From Methylaequor sp045563055 (GTDB lineage Bacteria > Pseudomonadota > Alphaproteobacteria > Methylaequorales > Methylaequoraceae): a DNA stretch of 64,000 nt. Under the pieces are notes generated by a model. That model was not told the DNA's origin. It saw only the letters and a list, made by a program, of their open reading frames with translations, and made no database searches. The stretch is taken from assembly GCA_045563055.1 (NCBI GenBank), contig JBJKUR010000011.1:62001-126000 (forward strand), read 5' to 3'. Both the position numbers and the translations under genes were made by a program. Shown here in pieces: positions 16,279-25,557 of the stretch (within the stretch, counting starts at the first letter, position 1; every line of letters begins with the position of its first letter).

Positions 16279-16947
16279 CTATCTATTACAAATCTTTTCA
16301 ATAATTTCTTGTACCGATTTCTCTATAAATCTCTGACCTGATTCGCTTTCTCCTGCTAGGGCTGATGTCAGACCAAGATTTAGTTGAGGTACTTCAATCA
16401 TATGTGTTTTAATATTGAATTTCTCATTTTCTTTTTCAAAAACTTTCATTAAAGAGTATTTGGCATAATTAAAAATACTTAAAGTGTGATGATATGCTTT
16501 ACCCTCGGATATTATTTTGTTATTCATAAAAATTATTTGTGACATTTTTGATTTTCTTATCAATGGTTCAAGTTCTTTAATCACTCTCCAATAAGATACG
16601 AGGTTGACTTTATACTGAGTATCCCATTCTTTATAAGATAGGTGAGTTAACGGTTTTAATCCTGAAAATTTACCAATTAAATTGACCAAGAAATCTATTT
16701 TTTCAAATCTTGAAGAAACAGTCTTATAAAGGTTTTCATAGAAGTCATCTTTAGTTATATCTGCGGGCATTAATATTGTTTTTTTTTTAATTTTTTTAAA
16801 TTTATCATCAAGATTCTTGAGTTTTTTTAAAGAATTTCCATGGAGTATTAAATTTGCATCGAGTTCTCCAAGTTTTATTGCTAAGTTTGAACCAATTAAA
16901 CCAGTCGAACCAAAAATGATTCCATTTGTATTATTTAGCCTTGTCAT
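16279..16947 (-). CDS. Short-chain dehydrogenase/reductase
   Basis: The 222-residue product is an SDR: nucleotide-binding motif GSTGLIGSN near the N-terminus, a DITK motif at about 64-67, NLIGKFSG in place of the usual NNAG, and the catalytic YSLMK (YxxxK) pair. The substrate cannot be told. The gene follows purF by five bases, and an SDR at this spot is common in alphaproteobacteria. It converges on the flavoprotein gene with a gap of ten bases. Confidence 0.8.
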   Translation of the reverse strand: MTRLNNTNGIIFGSTGLIGSNLAIKLGELDANLILHGNSLKKLKNLDDKFKKIKKKTILMPADITKDDFYENLYKTVSSRFEKIDFLVNLIGKFSGLKPLTHLSYKEWDTQYKVNLVSYWRVIKELEPLIRKSKMSQIIFMNNKIISEGKAYHHTLSIFNYAKYSLMKVFEKENEKFNIKTHMIEVPQLNLGLTSALAGESESGQRFIEKSVQEIIEKICNR

Positions 16948-16952
16948 AATCT

Positions 16953-18413
16953 TTATTTTGTAGGCTCAATTAAAAGTGATAGTTGAGAGGGTGGAACGCC
17001 AGCTTCTTGATCTATAAGTTTTACTGGATAGTCGCCACTAAAGTAATGATCAGTAAACACAGGGTTATTGTTATCTCTTCCTTTGGAAAAACCTAGTGCT
17101 TTATAAACACCATCCAGAGATATAAACTCAAGGCTATCAACTCCAATATAATCACATATTTGTGTTAGGGTAAATTTTGATGCTAACAATTCTTCTTTTG
17201 TAGGTGTATCAATTCCGTAAAAACAAGGATATCGAACTGGAGGACTTGCAATTCTCATATGAATTTTTTTTGCTCCACAATTTCTTAGCATTTCAACAAT
17301 CTTGATAGACGTAGTGCCTCTTACTATTGAATCATCAATGAGTGCTATATTTTTATTTTTAAATGAAGATATATTTGGATTATGCTTGAGTTTTACCGAC
17401 AAATTTCTAACAGAATTTGAATCTTCAATAAAAGTTCTTCCAGTATAATGATTTCTTATTATACCTAGCTCAAAAGGTTTTTTTATTTTTTCAGAATAAC
17501 CTAATGCAGAAGCATTTCCTGAATCAGGTATTGGAATTACTATATCTATAAGATTTGCATCATTTGGATTTTCTTTACCTAGCTGTCTGCCAATATTTTT
17601 TCTAACTTCATACACATTTTTTCCTTGAAAGATGCTATCAGGCCTTGAAAAATAAATATACTCAAACAAGCATGGTTTAAGAAAAGTTTTTTTGAAGGGA
17701 TTAATTGAAGTAATGTTATTATTTTTAATTATCACAATTTCTCCAGGGTCAATATCTCTTAGTAACTCTGCTCCTATGATATCTAATCCACAGCTTTCTG
17801 AACTCAAGATATAAGAATCTTTGAGTTTGCCAAGTACCAATGGTCTAATTCCAAAGGGATCTCTGACTCCTATCATTGAATCGGATGTTAAGAGAACTAA
17901 AGAAAAGGCTCCGCGTATTGACTGTAATGCATAAACAAGCCTATCAATAAGATTACCTTTTGAAGTTGAAATTAGATGAAGAATAACCTCTGTGTCAGAA
18001 GTGGATTGGAAAATCGCCCCATCTTTAATTAACTTGTCTTTTAAATGGTTTGTATTAGTTAAGTTTCCATTATGTGCAATAGCTATACCTCCAATGTTTA
18101 TCTCAGAAAACAATGGTTGGACATTTTTTAAAGCAGATTCACCGGTGGTGCCATATCTGTTGTGTCCAATAGAGATATTTCCAACGAGTTTAGATAATAT
18201 TTCTTTATTTGAGAAAACATCTGAGACTTGTCCCATTCCTCTATGAGCAAAAAATTTGGAATTATTTGAGCTTACTATTCCAGCAGAATCTTGTCCCCTG
18301 TGTTGTAAGGCATGAAGCCCCAGCGCTGTGAGATGAGATGCCTGACCATGATTAAAGACTCCAAAAACACCACATTCATCTCTAGGTTTGGATTTAAGAA
18401 AATAGATACTCAC
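16953..18413 (-). CDS. purF: Amidophosphoribosyltransferase PurF
   Basis: The 486-residue product catalyses the first committed step of purine synthesis, making phosphoribosylamine from PRPP and glutamine. The catalytic Cys is at position 14 (DECGVFG), so a short propeptide is expected to be removed. The PRPP loop is ALIDDSIVRGTTS. The start is GTG at 18411-18413, one base after the cvpA stop. cvpA-purF linkage is widespread in proteobacteria. Confidence 0.97.
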   Translation of the reverse strand: MSIYFLKSKPRDECGVFGVFNHGQASHLTALGLHALQHRGQDSAGIVSSNNSKFFAHRGMGQVSDVFSNKEILSKLVGNISIGHNRYGTTGESALKNVQPLFSEINIGGIAIAHNGNLTNTNHLKDKLIKDGAIFQSTSDTEVILHLISTSKGNLIDRLVYALQSIRGAFSLVLLTSDSMIGVRDPFGIRPLVLGKLKDSYILSSESCGLDIIGAELLRDIDPGEIVIIKNNNITSINPFKKTFLKPCLFEYIYFSRPDSIFQGKNVYEVRKNIGRQLGKENPNDANLIDIVIPIPDSGNASALGYSEKIKKPFELGIIRNHYTGRTFIEDSNSVRNLSVKLKHNPNISSFKNKNIALIDDSIVRGTTSIKIVEMLRNCGAKKIHMRIASPPVRYPCFYGIDTPTKEELLASKFTLTQICDYIGVDSLEFISLDGVYKALGFSKGRDNNNPVFTDHYFSGDYPVKLIDQEAGVPPSQLSLLIEPTK

Positions 18414-18414
18414 G

Positions 18415-19050
18415 TTATTCTAAATTATTTTCTATTATAGTTTCGATATTTTTTCTACCTAAATTATTATACTTATTCTTATCTGTGTTGTTATTTTGTT
18501 TTAACCTAAGTTTAGAGTCTATACTTTTTTCAAAAAGAGAATCTGATTTTTTTTTAATCTCATCACTTAATTTTTTTGAATATTTGGTATCAATTTTCAT
18601 CAGTCTTAAAATTGAATTATTTGTAATTTTTATTACTGGGATAATTTTTGATTTTTCAATGAAATCAATTCTTTTCCCTTGATAAAAATAATCAAACGCA
18701 AAAAAACTTAAGCCAACTAGTACATAGCCCCTTAACAGTCCAAAAATAAACCCTAAACTTTTATCAAGTATTCCCAAATAACTTTTTTTAATAAAAAATG
18801 AAAATTTGCGAGTAAGGAATGTAAAGATAGAAAAAATGATAACGAAAATGACAACGTACGATAAGGTGGTTGAAATTAAGATATTGTTGATATATTTGTT
18901 TGCAATATTTATAAGATTGTTTCCATACAAATATGAGCCAAGAAATGAAATTACCCACCCAGTGATTGATAACAACTCCAGACTAAAACCTCTAAAAAAA
19001 GCAAAGAAGCCTGAAACTAAAATTATTACAAGAATAATTAAATCGAACAT
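18415..19050 (-). CDS. cvpA: CvpA family membrane protein
   Basis: The 211-residue product has four hydrophobic segments in the first 135 residues, with a CvpA pattern (FFRGFSLELLSITGWVISFL, then GLLRGYVLVG). The C-terminal 70 residues are charged and disordered. CvpA is named for its need in colicin V production; its true role is envelope-related and unclear. It sits directly upstream of purF and touches mlaF by one base (TAATG). Confidence 0.88.
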   Translation of the reverse strand: MFDLIILVIILVSGFFAFFRGFSLELLSITGWVISFLGSYLYGNNLINIANKYINNILISTTLSYVVIFVIIFSIFTFLTRKFSFFIKKSYLGILDKSLGFIFGLLRGYVLVGLSFFAFDYFYQGKRIDFIEKSKIIPVIKITNNSILRLMKIDTKYSKKLSDEIKKKSDSLFEKSIDSKLRLKQNNNTDKNKYNNLGRKNIETIIENNLE

Positions 19051-19775
19051 TATCTACGATCCTCCACAATTCCTTTAATAAAGTTATTCAGAGATTTCTT
19101 GCCGGATTTATTAATTACTTTCGCGTTTCCATACCAATTTATTTTTCCTTCGCTTATAAAAGCTGCAAAATCTGCAAACTCATAAACACTTTCCATATCG
19201 TGGGTAACTGTGATTGTCGTAATTTTTTTCTGTTTTACAAGATTTTTGATCAGAATGTTAATTTGTCTTGCAATTATTGGGTCAAGACCTGTAGTTGGTT
19301 CATCAAGTATAAGAACTTCTGGTTTTTTGAGAATTGCTCGTGCCAGACCAACTCTTTTTTGCATGCCAACTGATAACTCAGATGGATATTTTTTAAGTAT
19401 TGAAAATGGCAGACCAACTTCGTTTAAAATTTTTTTAAAAGATATATTTTTATTTGAAAACCTCAAGTTGTCTTCAATAGTTAAACTATCCAAAAGAGCT
19501 GAGTTTTGAAACAAGATACCAAACTTTGACATGTATTGCATTTTTTGCCTATGATTTAACAGACTTATATTTTTAAATTCATCAAATTCGATCATTCCAT
19601 TATCATAGTTGATAAGACCTACAATACATCTGGTTAGAATGGATTTTCCAGAACCAGATTCTCCTATTATAGATAATGATTCTGATTCAAATATGTTTAA
19701 ATTTAATTTGTCTAATACAATTTTTTTATCAAAGTTTTTTGAGAGATTTTTTACTCTAATTTTTATTTTTCTCAT
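19050..19775 (-). CDS. mlaF: MlaF-like ABC transporter ATPase (phospholipid transport)
   Basis: The 241-residue product has all ABC ATPase motifs: Walker A GESGSGKS at 38-45, signature LSVGMQKRVGLARA, Walker B VLILDEPTTGLDP and the switch His in TVTHDM. LSVGMQKR in place of LSGGQ is typical of the MlaF/Ttg2A group. With MlaE it would move phospholipids between the membranes. Its start overlaps the end of mlaE by four bases. No MlaD substrate-binding gene is next to it. Confidence 0.88.
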   Translation of the reverse strand: MRKIKIRVKNLSKNFDKKIVLDKLNLNIFESESLSIIGESGSGKSILTRCIVGLINYDNGMIEFDEFKNISLLNHRQKMQYMSKFGILFQNSALLDSLTIEDNLRFSNKNISFKKILNEVGLPFSILKKYPSELSVGMQKRVGLARAILKKPEVLILDEPTTGLDPIIARQINILIKNLVKQKKITTITVTHDMESVYEFADFAAFISEGKINWYGNAKVINKSGKKSLNNFIKGIVEDRR

Positions 19776-20569
19776 ATTTTAAAAAAAATTGAAGTTATTA
19801 TGTAGTTCATGAGTAAAATTAGAATTGATGAAGATACAACTGAATAAGTAGTAGACTGCCCAACACCCTGTGCCCCTCCGCTAGCGTTAAAACCATGATA
19901 ACATCCCATAAAAGTAATTATGAAACCAAAAACACTAGCTTTTACAAGACCTGAAAAAACATCAATAAATTGGACAAAGTTAAACGTATTTTGCAAATAA
20001 ACTGTTGGGTTAAAGTTTAATACATTTGTGCATATCAAGTAACCTCCCATTACTCCAATAATATCTCCAATGAATACAAGTATTGGTAAAGAGATAACTC
20101 CCGCTATTATTCTAGGAACTATCAAATAATTGAATGGATTAGTTGAAAGAGTTTTCAATGCATCAATTTGTTCTGTTACTTTCATAGTTCCAATCTCTGC
20201 CGCTATTGCAGCTCCAGATCTTCCAGCAACCATCAAACCAGCCAGAACAGGTGCTAACTCTCTTGTTATTGAGAGCACAACAACATTAGGTATTGCACTT
20301 TCAGCTGAAAAACGAGAGAATCCGGTATATGATTGCAAGGCTAAAACCATTCCAGTAAAAATTGAAGTTAAACCAACCACAGGAAGTGAGTTAAACCCAA
20401 TTTTTATAAATTGCTTGCAGAAAATATCAAAATAAAACTTATCTGTTATCGAATATTTAAAACATTCAAGAAGGAAATCTATAATTTTTCCTATTGAGTA
20501 AAAAAAATTAAAGGTAATTAAGAATAATTTTTTTGTTAAATTTGAAAGATAGTTAAGAAAGCTTTGCAT
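19772..20569 (-). CDS. mlaE: MlaE-like permease (phospholipid transport)
   Basis: The 265-residue integral membrane product has the conserved MlaE signature EIGTMKVTEQIDALKTL and the preceding ELAPVLAGLMVAGRSGAAIAAE. It is the membrane subunit of the Mla-type ABC transporter, paired with mlaF by a four-base overlap. In many alphaproteobacteria this pair lies near dnaB and radA, as it lies near dnaB here. Confidence 0.9.
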   Translation of the reverse strand: MQSFLNYLSNLTKKLFLITFNFFYSIGKIIDFLLECFKYSITDKFYFDIFCKQFIKIGFNSLPVVGLTSIFTGMVLALQSYTGFSRFSAESAIPNVVVLSITRELAPVLAGLMVAGRSGAAIAAEIGTMKVTEQIDALKTLSTNPFNYLIVPRIIAGVISLPILVFIGDIIGVMGGYLICTNVLNFNPTVYLQNTFNFVQFIDVFSGLVKASVFGFIITFMGCYHGFNASGGAQGVGQSTTYSVVSSSILILLMNYIITSIFFKI

Positions 20570-20651
20570 ATATTTGTCAATATATTGTTTTTTTTTAGAG
20601 AAACCAATATATTAAATTTCGTTTTTAATTTATGGCGTAGAGTTTAAAAAA

Positions 20652-22110
20652 TTACGTTGAGAAATTAGTATCCGCTAAATCAGAAAATTTTGTCCAACTT
20701 GGGTTGAAATGTAGTTTAACTCTTGAGATAGGGCCATGTCTGTGTTTTGCAATTATTGCTTCAGCTACATTATGGATCTTTTCCATCTTATCAGTCCACA
20801 TCTCGTGTTTTTCGGTTCCTTCTGGTGGTTCTGTCCTAGCTAAATAGTATTCCTCTCTGTACAAAAAAACGACCAGATCAGCATCCTGCTCTATGGCTCC
20901 CGATTCCCTTAAATCTGCTAACTGAGGTCTTTTTTCTTCTCTATCTTCAACTTTCCTTGATAGTTGAGATAAAGCAATAACAGGAATATCAAATTCTTTT
21001 GCGATGGCCTTCAAACCTCTGGTTATATCAGAAATTTCCTGAACCCTGTTGTCATTTGATTTTGATTCTCCACTAACAAGTTGAAGGTAATCTAAAATTA
21101 TTAAGTCCAAGCCAAACTTTCTCTTAAGACGTCTTGCTCTCGTTCTTATAGATGAAATACTCAATGCAGGTGAGTCGTCAATGAAAAGGTTTAGTTTCTT
21201 TAAGCTTTCACTAGATTGCATTAGTTTTCCAAAATCAGATTTTGAAAGGTTTCCAGTTCTTATATTTTCTGAAGATAACTCTGCTAACTCTCCTAGAAGC
21301 CTAGTTGCAAGTTGTTCTGATGACATTTCAAGTGAAAAGAATAGTACGTTTTTCTTTTTCTCTGTGTTCTTAGAAATATTTGAGGCAATATTAGTGGCAA
21401 AAGCTGTTTTCCCCATTGATGGCCTTCCAGCAATGATAATTAAATCTGACTTGTGCAAACCACCGATTTTTTTATCAAAATCTCTGAGGCCAGTTTTGAG
21501 TCCAATTACTTCATCACTTTTTTTGAATGCTTTTTCAGCATAAGCAAGTGTACTTTGCATTATATCTTCAAAATTTTGAGGGCCTTTACTAATGTCATTA
21601 TTTTGAATTAGGTTAAACAAACTTTGTTCAGTTTTTTCAATTAGTTTTGAGGATTTGTTTTCTTCATTCGTGATGTAGGAATCATTTATTAAGTTGGTAC
21701 CTACATCTATTAACTTCCTTCTAAGGAAGAGATCATGAATTAACTCACCATACTGCTTTGAGTTGATTATACTTATTGTATTTTCACACAGTTTAAGAAG
21801 ATAAGTTATACCACCATTATTAATAAAATCCTCATCTCCTCCTAAATCAACTTTCACGGTATTAAGGTCGGCTACTTGGTCATTTGTAATTAATTTCTTA
21901 ATAGATTTAAAAACCACTTGATGAATCTTGCTTGAAAAAAAATTTGCTTCTAAGAACTCCTCAATTTTTTCAAAATGCTTGATTATTTGATAAAATTGCT
22001 CCAAGGAGAGCCTGTTCAACGCTGATATTCATTGGAACCTCTCTCATCAAACTTAGGTTTTTATTAGAAACTATTTTTGGGAGAGCTTTGTTTTTATCAG
22101 AATTAGTCAT
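20652..22110 (-). CDS. dnaB: Replicative DNA helicase DnaB, frameshifted in this sequence
   Basis: The long frame (20652-22019) carries the RecA-like helicase domain: Walker A GRPSMGKT, LIILDYLQLVSG and the C-terminal DnaB motifs. It lacks the start of the N-terminal domain and would begin at a TTG. The missing part (PMNISVEQALLGAILSNNQA) is found just upstream in another frame from an ATG at 22110; that frame stops at 21970-21972. The two parts join perfectly if one T is removed from the TTTT run at 21972-21975 (minus strand). The restored protein is about 485 residues, the normal length. As dnaB is essential, a sequencing indel is the first explanation. Confidence 0.9.
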
Positions 22111-22188
22111 AATCTTTGATCATATCAGACAACATTATATAGTCATCTATTTTCTGCCTGTTAATTAAGTGGATAACGGTGAAAACTT

Positions 22189-23146
22189 TTAAAAATTAGC
22201 CAAGAATAAGTAATATAAATAAAATAAATATGTCAGGAAGCAGATAATACCGAGTGGTTTCCCAATTTTCACTTTGTTAAATATTAAAGTAGAGAAAAAC
22301 ACCACAGATAGAAAAAGGATAATAACATCTTTTGATAATAGCTCCCTATTGTATGAAAAATTCTCAAAAAGAGATGTAAAACCAAGAATTAAAAGAAGAT
22401 TATAGATATTTGATCCAATTATATTTCCAATAATCATATCTGATTTACCTCTTTTAGATGCAGTAATTGAGGTTGCAATTTCTGGCAATGAAGTCCCAAG
22501 AGCAATGATAGTTAAACCAACAAATGAGTCAGATATATCAAGGATCTGTGAAATTTTTATTGCTGAGTCAACTGTAAGATCTGCTCCAAAAAGGGTGATT
22601 GTGATTGAGAAAGCTATAACTGGAACCCCTACATTTAAGTGGACTTTTATATGAAACACTTGAGAAAAAGTCCTTTTCTAATTTAATTTCTTCCAAGTTT
22701 TCAGAGCTTGAATTTTGAAAACTTGTAAACAAGTAATAGATAAAAAATGAAATAAAGATTAAACCAAAATTTCTATCTAAAGTTGTCAATAAAAAAACTG
22801 CGAGGAAAATTAGATGAGAGCCTAGATGAAACAGAAGGTCAAAGGTCGATACCTTCACGGGTTTTAATACAGATGTTGCAGAAGCTGCAAATGTAACGAG
22901 TAATATATTAGCGATATTTGAACCAATTACATTGCCAACTGATATGTCGGGAGACCCCTTTATAACAGCATCGATTGAAACAACTAGTTCACATAGAGAA
23001 GTTCCAAACCCAACAATAATTAGTCCTATAAAAAATTCAGAAATATTAAATTTTTTCCCTATAGCTACAGCAGAGGATATAAGGATGTCTGCACCTTTCA
23101 CAAGGAATAAAAGTCCTGTAACAATGAGCAATATGCTAACAAGCAT
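22189..23146 (-). CDS. Calcium/sodium antiporter of the YrbG/CaCA family, frameshifted in this sequence
   Basis: Two overlapping frames (22568-23146 and 22189-22659) each carry one half of a CaCA exchanger. The first has the alpha-1 repeat (GFGTSLCELVVSIDA, GNVIGSNIANILLV); the second has alpha-2 (ALGTSLPEIATSITA, GNIIGSNIYNLLLI). The family needs both halves in one chain of about 320 residues. The join lies between about 22665 and 22679, where the minus strand has AAAAGG then TTTTT; deleting one base restores one frame. The second frame meets a TAG just upstream, so the shift is confined to this short stretch. Predicted role: inner-membrane Ca2+ export driven by Na+. Confidence 0.85.
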
Positions 23147-23250
23147 TTTTCAATTTCATTTTACTCAATAACTTTAAATTTTGAGCGGAATAGTTTAAAC
23201 AAATAATAACTGTTATAGATTATAAAAGTTTAAGTAAATCTTTTCCATAT

Positions 23251-23916
23251 CTACTTATCTTTTTTAGAGACTTCACTGACTTCTTTGGTCTCGTCATCAT
23301 TACTTTTGGGAGATTGTTGGTTGCTTAAACTTTTTGGATTTTCTGAAGAAACTTTATTCTCTTTAGGATTAATATCTGTTTCTTTTGAATCGGACTCACT
23401 TAAGATCTTTTCATTTTCATCTTTAATATTTTTATTTTTTTCAGACTCTTCTCTTTGTTTAATTGCATTTTGTTCTGAAGTAGCAACATTTATTTTGAGA
23501 TTACACCCTACTTCAGCATGTAATTTAACGTTTAGCTCATAGATACCGATTTTTTTAATAGAGGTATGAAGATTAATGTTAGATGGTTTTATGTCAATTT
23601 TTTTATCAGCAAAATAGCTTGATATGTCCTTAGGAGAGACTGATCCGTAGAGTTGACCATTATCACTTGCATTTCTTATAAAAAGGATTTCTTCTTTTTC
23701 TATCTTTTCTAGGACTTTTTTAGACTCCTCAATTACTGTATCGTTCTTTTTTATTAAGTCGTTTTTAATATTCAGAAATTTTTCTTTATTCTCTTTATTT
23801 GCTCTCAAGGCTTTATTTTTGGGAAAAAGAAAGTTCCTGGCAAATCCGTTCTTTACCTTAACGACATCTCCAATCTTCCCTAATTTGTCAAATGACTCTA
23901 GTAAAATAACTTCCAT
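23251..23916 (-). CDS. rplI: Ribosomal protein L9 with long C-terminal extension
   Basis: Residues 1-148 are a complete L9: the N-terminal domain starts MEVILLESFDKLGKIGDVVKVKNGFARNFL, followed by the connecting helix and C-terminal domain. About 73 further residues, rich in Lys, Glu, Ser and Asn, follow with no visible fold. L9 binds 23S rRNA and protrudes from the 50S stalk base. It ends the rpsF-rpsR-DUF2232-rplI group. Confidence 0.95.
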   Translation of the reverse strand: MEVILLESFDKLGKIGDVVKVKNGFARNFLFPKNKALRANKENKEKFLNIKNDLIKKNDTVIEESKKVLEKIEKEEILFIRNASDNGQLYGSVSPKDISSYFADKKIDIKPSNINLHTSIKKIGIYELNVKLHAEVGCNLKINVATSEQNAIKQREESEKNKNIKDENEKILSESDSKETDINPKENKVSSENPKSLSNQQSPKSNDDETKEVSEVSKKDK

Positions 23917-23918
23917 AA

Positions 23919-24860
23919 CTAACTATTTCTTTCTAAATTATTTCTTATGTTTCTATAAATACCTAACATGATTATTATAAGTAACAGAACATACCCTAAA
24001 AAAAGAAAAAGTAAAAATATAATTAAAAATTTTATAATAGAGTGGGTCTTTATTTTTTTAAGTAAAGTGCCTGATAAAATATAACCTTCTATTAAATATG
24101 AAAAAGACATGCAAATTAATGAATTAAGAGCCAATTTGTGAAAAATTGAAGATTCATTAAAAACAAAAGCAGCCATAAAAAATATTAAATACAATAATGA
24201 GAACCAAATTGGTGTGTAAAATTCACTTAAATCAATTTTATTTGTCTCAATCAAATCTAGTCTTCTCACAATTAGATTTGCAATAGCATAATTCAAACTG
24301 AATGTTACCATGAACAAAAGTATGTTCATTGAGGGTAAAATCATAACCAAAGTACTAACTATTTCATCAACATCTTGGTTTTGATTTAAGTTGTATGACT
24401 CAAAAATATCTGTAATTAGTTTATAAAGATACTCCTTGACCGCTGATTCTTCTGACCCTCCAAAAAAAAGGAAGTAAAAAATAGAAAGTACAATCACAAA
24501 AAAAATATTTATTATTGAAATAAACCGAGATATAGAAATTTTTTTTTTAATTTGGTTTGATAGATAAAAAAATAATATTGATATAATAGAAATTGATAAA
24601 TTAAATACAATAAACTGTGGTGGTATAAATTTCCCAGGAAAGAAAACATTCAATATAAAATTAATAAATAAACACAGAGAAATTGTTATTGAAAAATTGA
24701 TAAACGAAACTAACAACCCTATGAATAAAAATGGGAGAGGAACAAAAATAGCATACAACTGGTATGAAATTCTAGAAAGGAAAATCTCACAAATTAATAT
24801 CAAAAGACTTGAGTATGCTATTAAAGATAATGAAGATATTCTTTCAGTCTTATTTCCCAT
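23919..24860 (-). CDS. DUF2232 integral membrane protein
   Basis: The 313-residue product has about eight membrane segments, a short loop with acidic residues and a charged C-terminus. Membrane proteins of the DUF2232 family sit between rpsR and rplI in many alphaproteobacteria, and the topology here agrees. Their function is not known. It starts at the base where rpsR ends and stops two bases before rplI. Confidence 0.72.
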   Translation of the reverse strand: MGNKTERISSLSLIAYSSLLILICEIFLSRISYQLYAIFVPLPFLFIGLLVSFINFSITISLCLFINFILNVFFPGKFIPPQFIVFNLSISIISILFFYLSNQIKKKISISRFISIINIFFVIVLSIFYFLFFGGSEESAVKEYLYKLITDIFESYNLNQNQDVDEIVSTLVMILPSMNILLFMVTFSLNYAIANLIVRRLDLIETNKIDLSEFYTPIWFSLLYLIFFMAAFVFNESSIFHKLALNSLICMSFSYLIEGYILSGTLLKKIKTHSIIKFLIIFLLFLFLGYVLLLIIIMLGIYRNIRNNLERNS

Positions 24861-25105
24861 TAATTGGAAACATAGGGAAGTAAAGCCAAAAATCTTGCTC
24901 TCTTAATAGATGTAGACAGTTCCTTCTGTTTTTTTGTGGAAACTTGTGTAACTCTACTTGGAAGTATTTTACCTTTTTCAGTGGTATATTTTCTTAATAA
25001 ATTAATATTTTTATAATCAACATGAGGCGCATCTTTCCCAGAAAGCGGACATGTCTTGGTGAAGGTAAGTCTAGACGAAGTGTTATCAAAAACTTTATTT
25101 CTCAT
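24860..25105 (-). CDS. rpsR: Ribosomal protein S18
   Basis: The 81-residue product has the S18 core: VDYKNINLLRKYTTEKGKILPSRVTQVSTKKQKEL, then IKRARFLALLPYV. The N-terminus carries TCPLSGKDAP, a short extension common in alphaproteobacterial S18. S18 binds the 30S platform with S6. The start overlaps rpsF by 11 bases. Confidence 0.97.
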   Translation of the reverse strand: MRNKVFDNTSSRLTFTKTCPLSGKDAPHVDYKNINLLRKYTTEKGKILPSRVTQVSTKKQKELSTSIKRARFLALLPYVSN

Positions 25106-25439
25106 AATTAGATCCTTTATTTTGTGTTTCTGTCAATAGTGAAGACTCTTTGGAGACTTCTTTGATTTTTATATTAAGGAATCTAAGAAAGCTAGCATCT
25201 TGTTTTACTTTCACATCAAAATCTTTGAAAACATCTGCACTACATTCAGTATTTATCATGTAGTAATATCCCTTTGAATTTTTTTTTATTTTGTAGGCTA
25301 GATCTCTAAGCCCCCAAGATTCTTTTTTAAGAATTTTCCCTCCAGATTTTTTGATAAAATCTAGAGATTCATTTAATTTATCCTCTGCGGCTTTTTGGGA
25401 CAATTGACCACTAAATATAAATACATTTTCGTATATCAT
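25095..25439 (-). CDS. rpsF: Ribosomal protein S6
   Basis: The 114-residue product matches S6: YENVFIFSGQLSQKAAE at the start, GLRDLAYKIKKNSKGYYYMIN in the middle, and a charged C-terminus after RFLNIKIKE. S6 pairs with S18 on the 30S platform. A strong AAGGAG ribosome binding site lies seven bases before the ATG. No S6:S18 leader-RNA motif was recognised in the upstream 100 bases. Confidence 0.96.
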   Translation of the reverse strand: MIYENVFIFSGQLSQKAAEDKLNESLDFIKKSGGKILKKESWGLRDLAYKIKKNSKGYYYMINTECSADVFKDFDVKVKQDASFLRFLNIKIKEVSKESSLLTETQNKGSNYEK

Positions 25440-25557
25440 TTAAACTCCTTATGGTTAAACAATTAAGTTTAGCTATACAATATAAAAATTCATAGCAAGG
25501 TTTAATTATTGAGTATATAACATTATTATTAGATTTTTAAAAGATACAAATTAAAAT

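Noticed and set aside
22189..22659. A separate small exchanger gene
   Set aside because: It is the second half of the CaCA protein; no full second gene or good ribosome site supports independent translation.
25440..25557. A ribosomal leader RNA before rpsF
   Set aside because: The 118 AT-rich bases show no recognisable conserved stem or S6:S18 motif.
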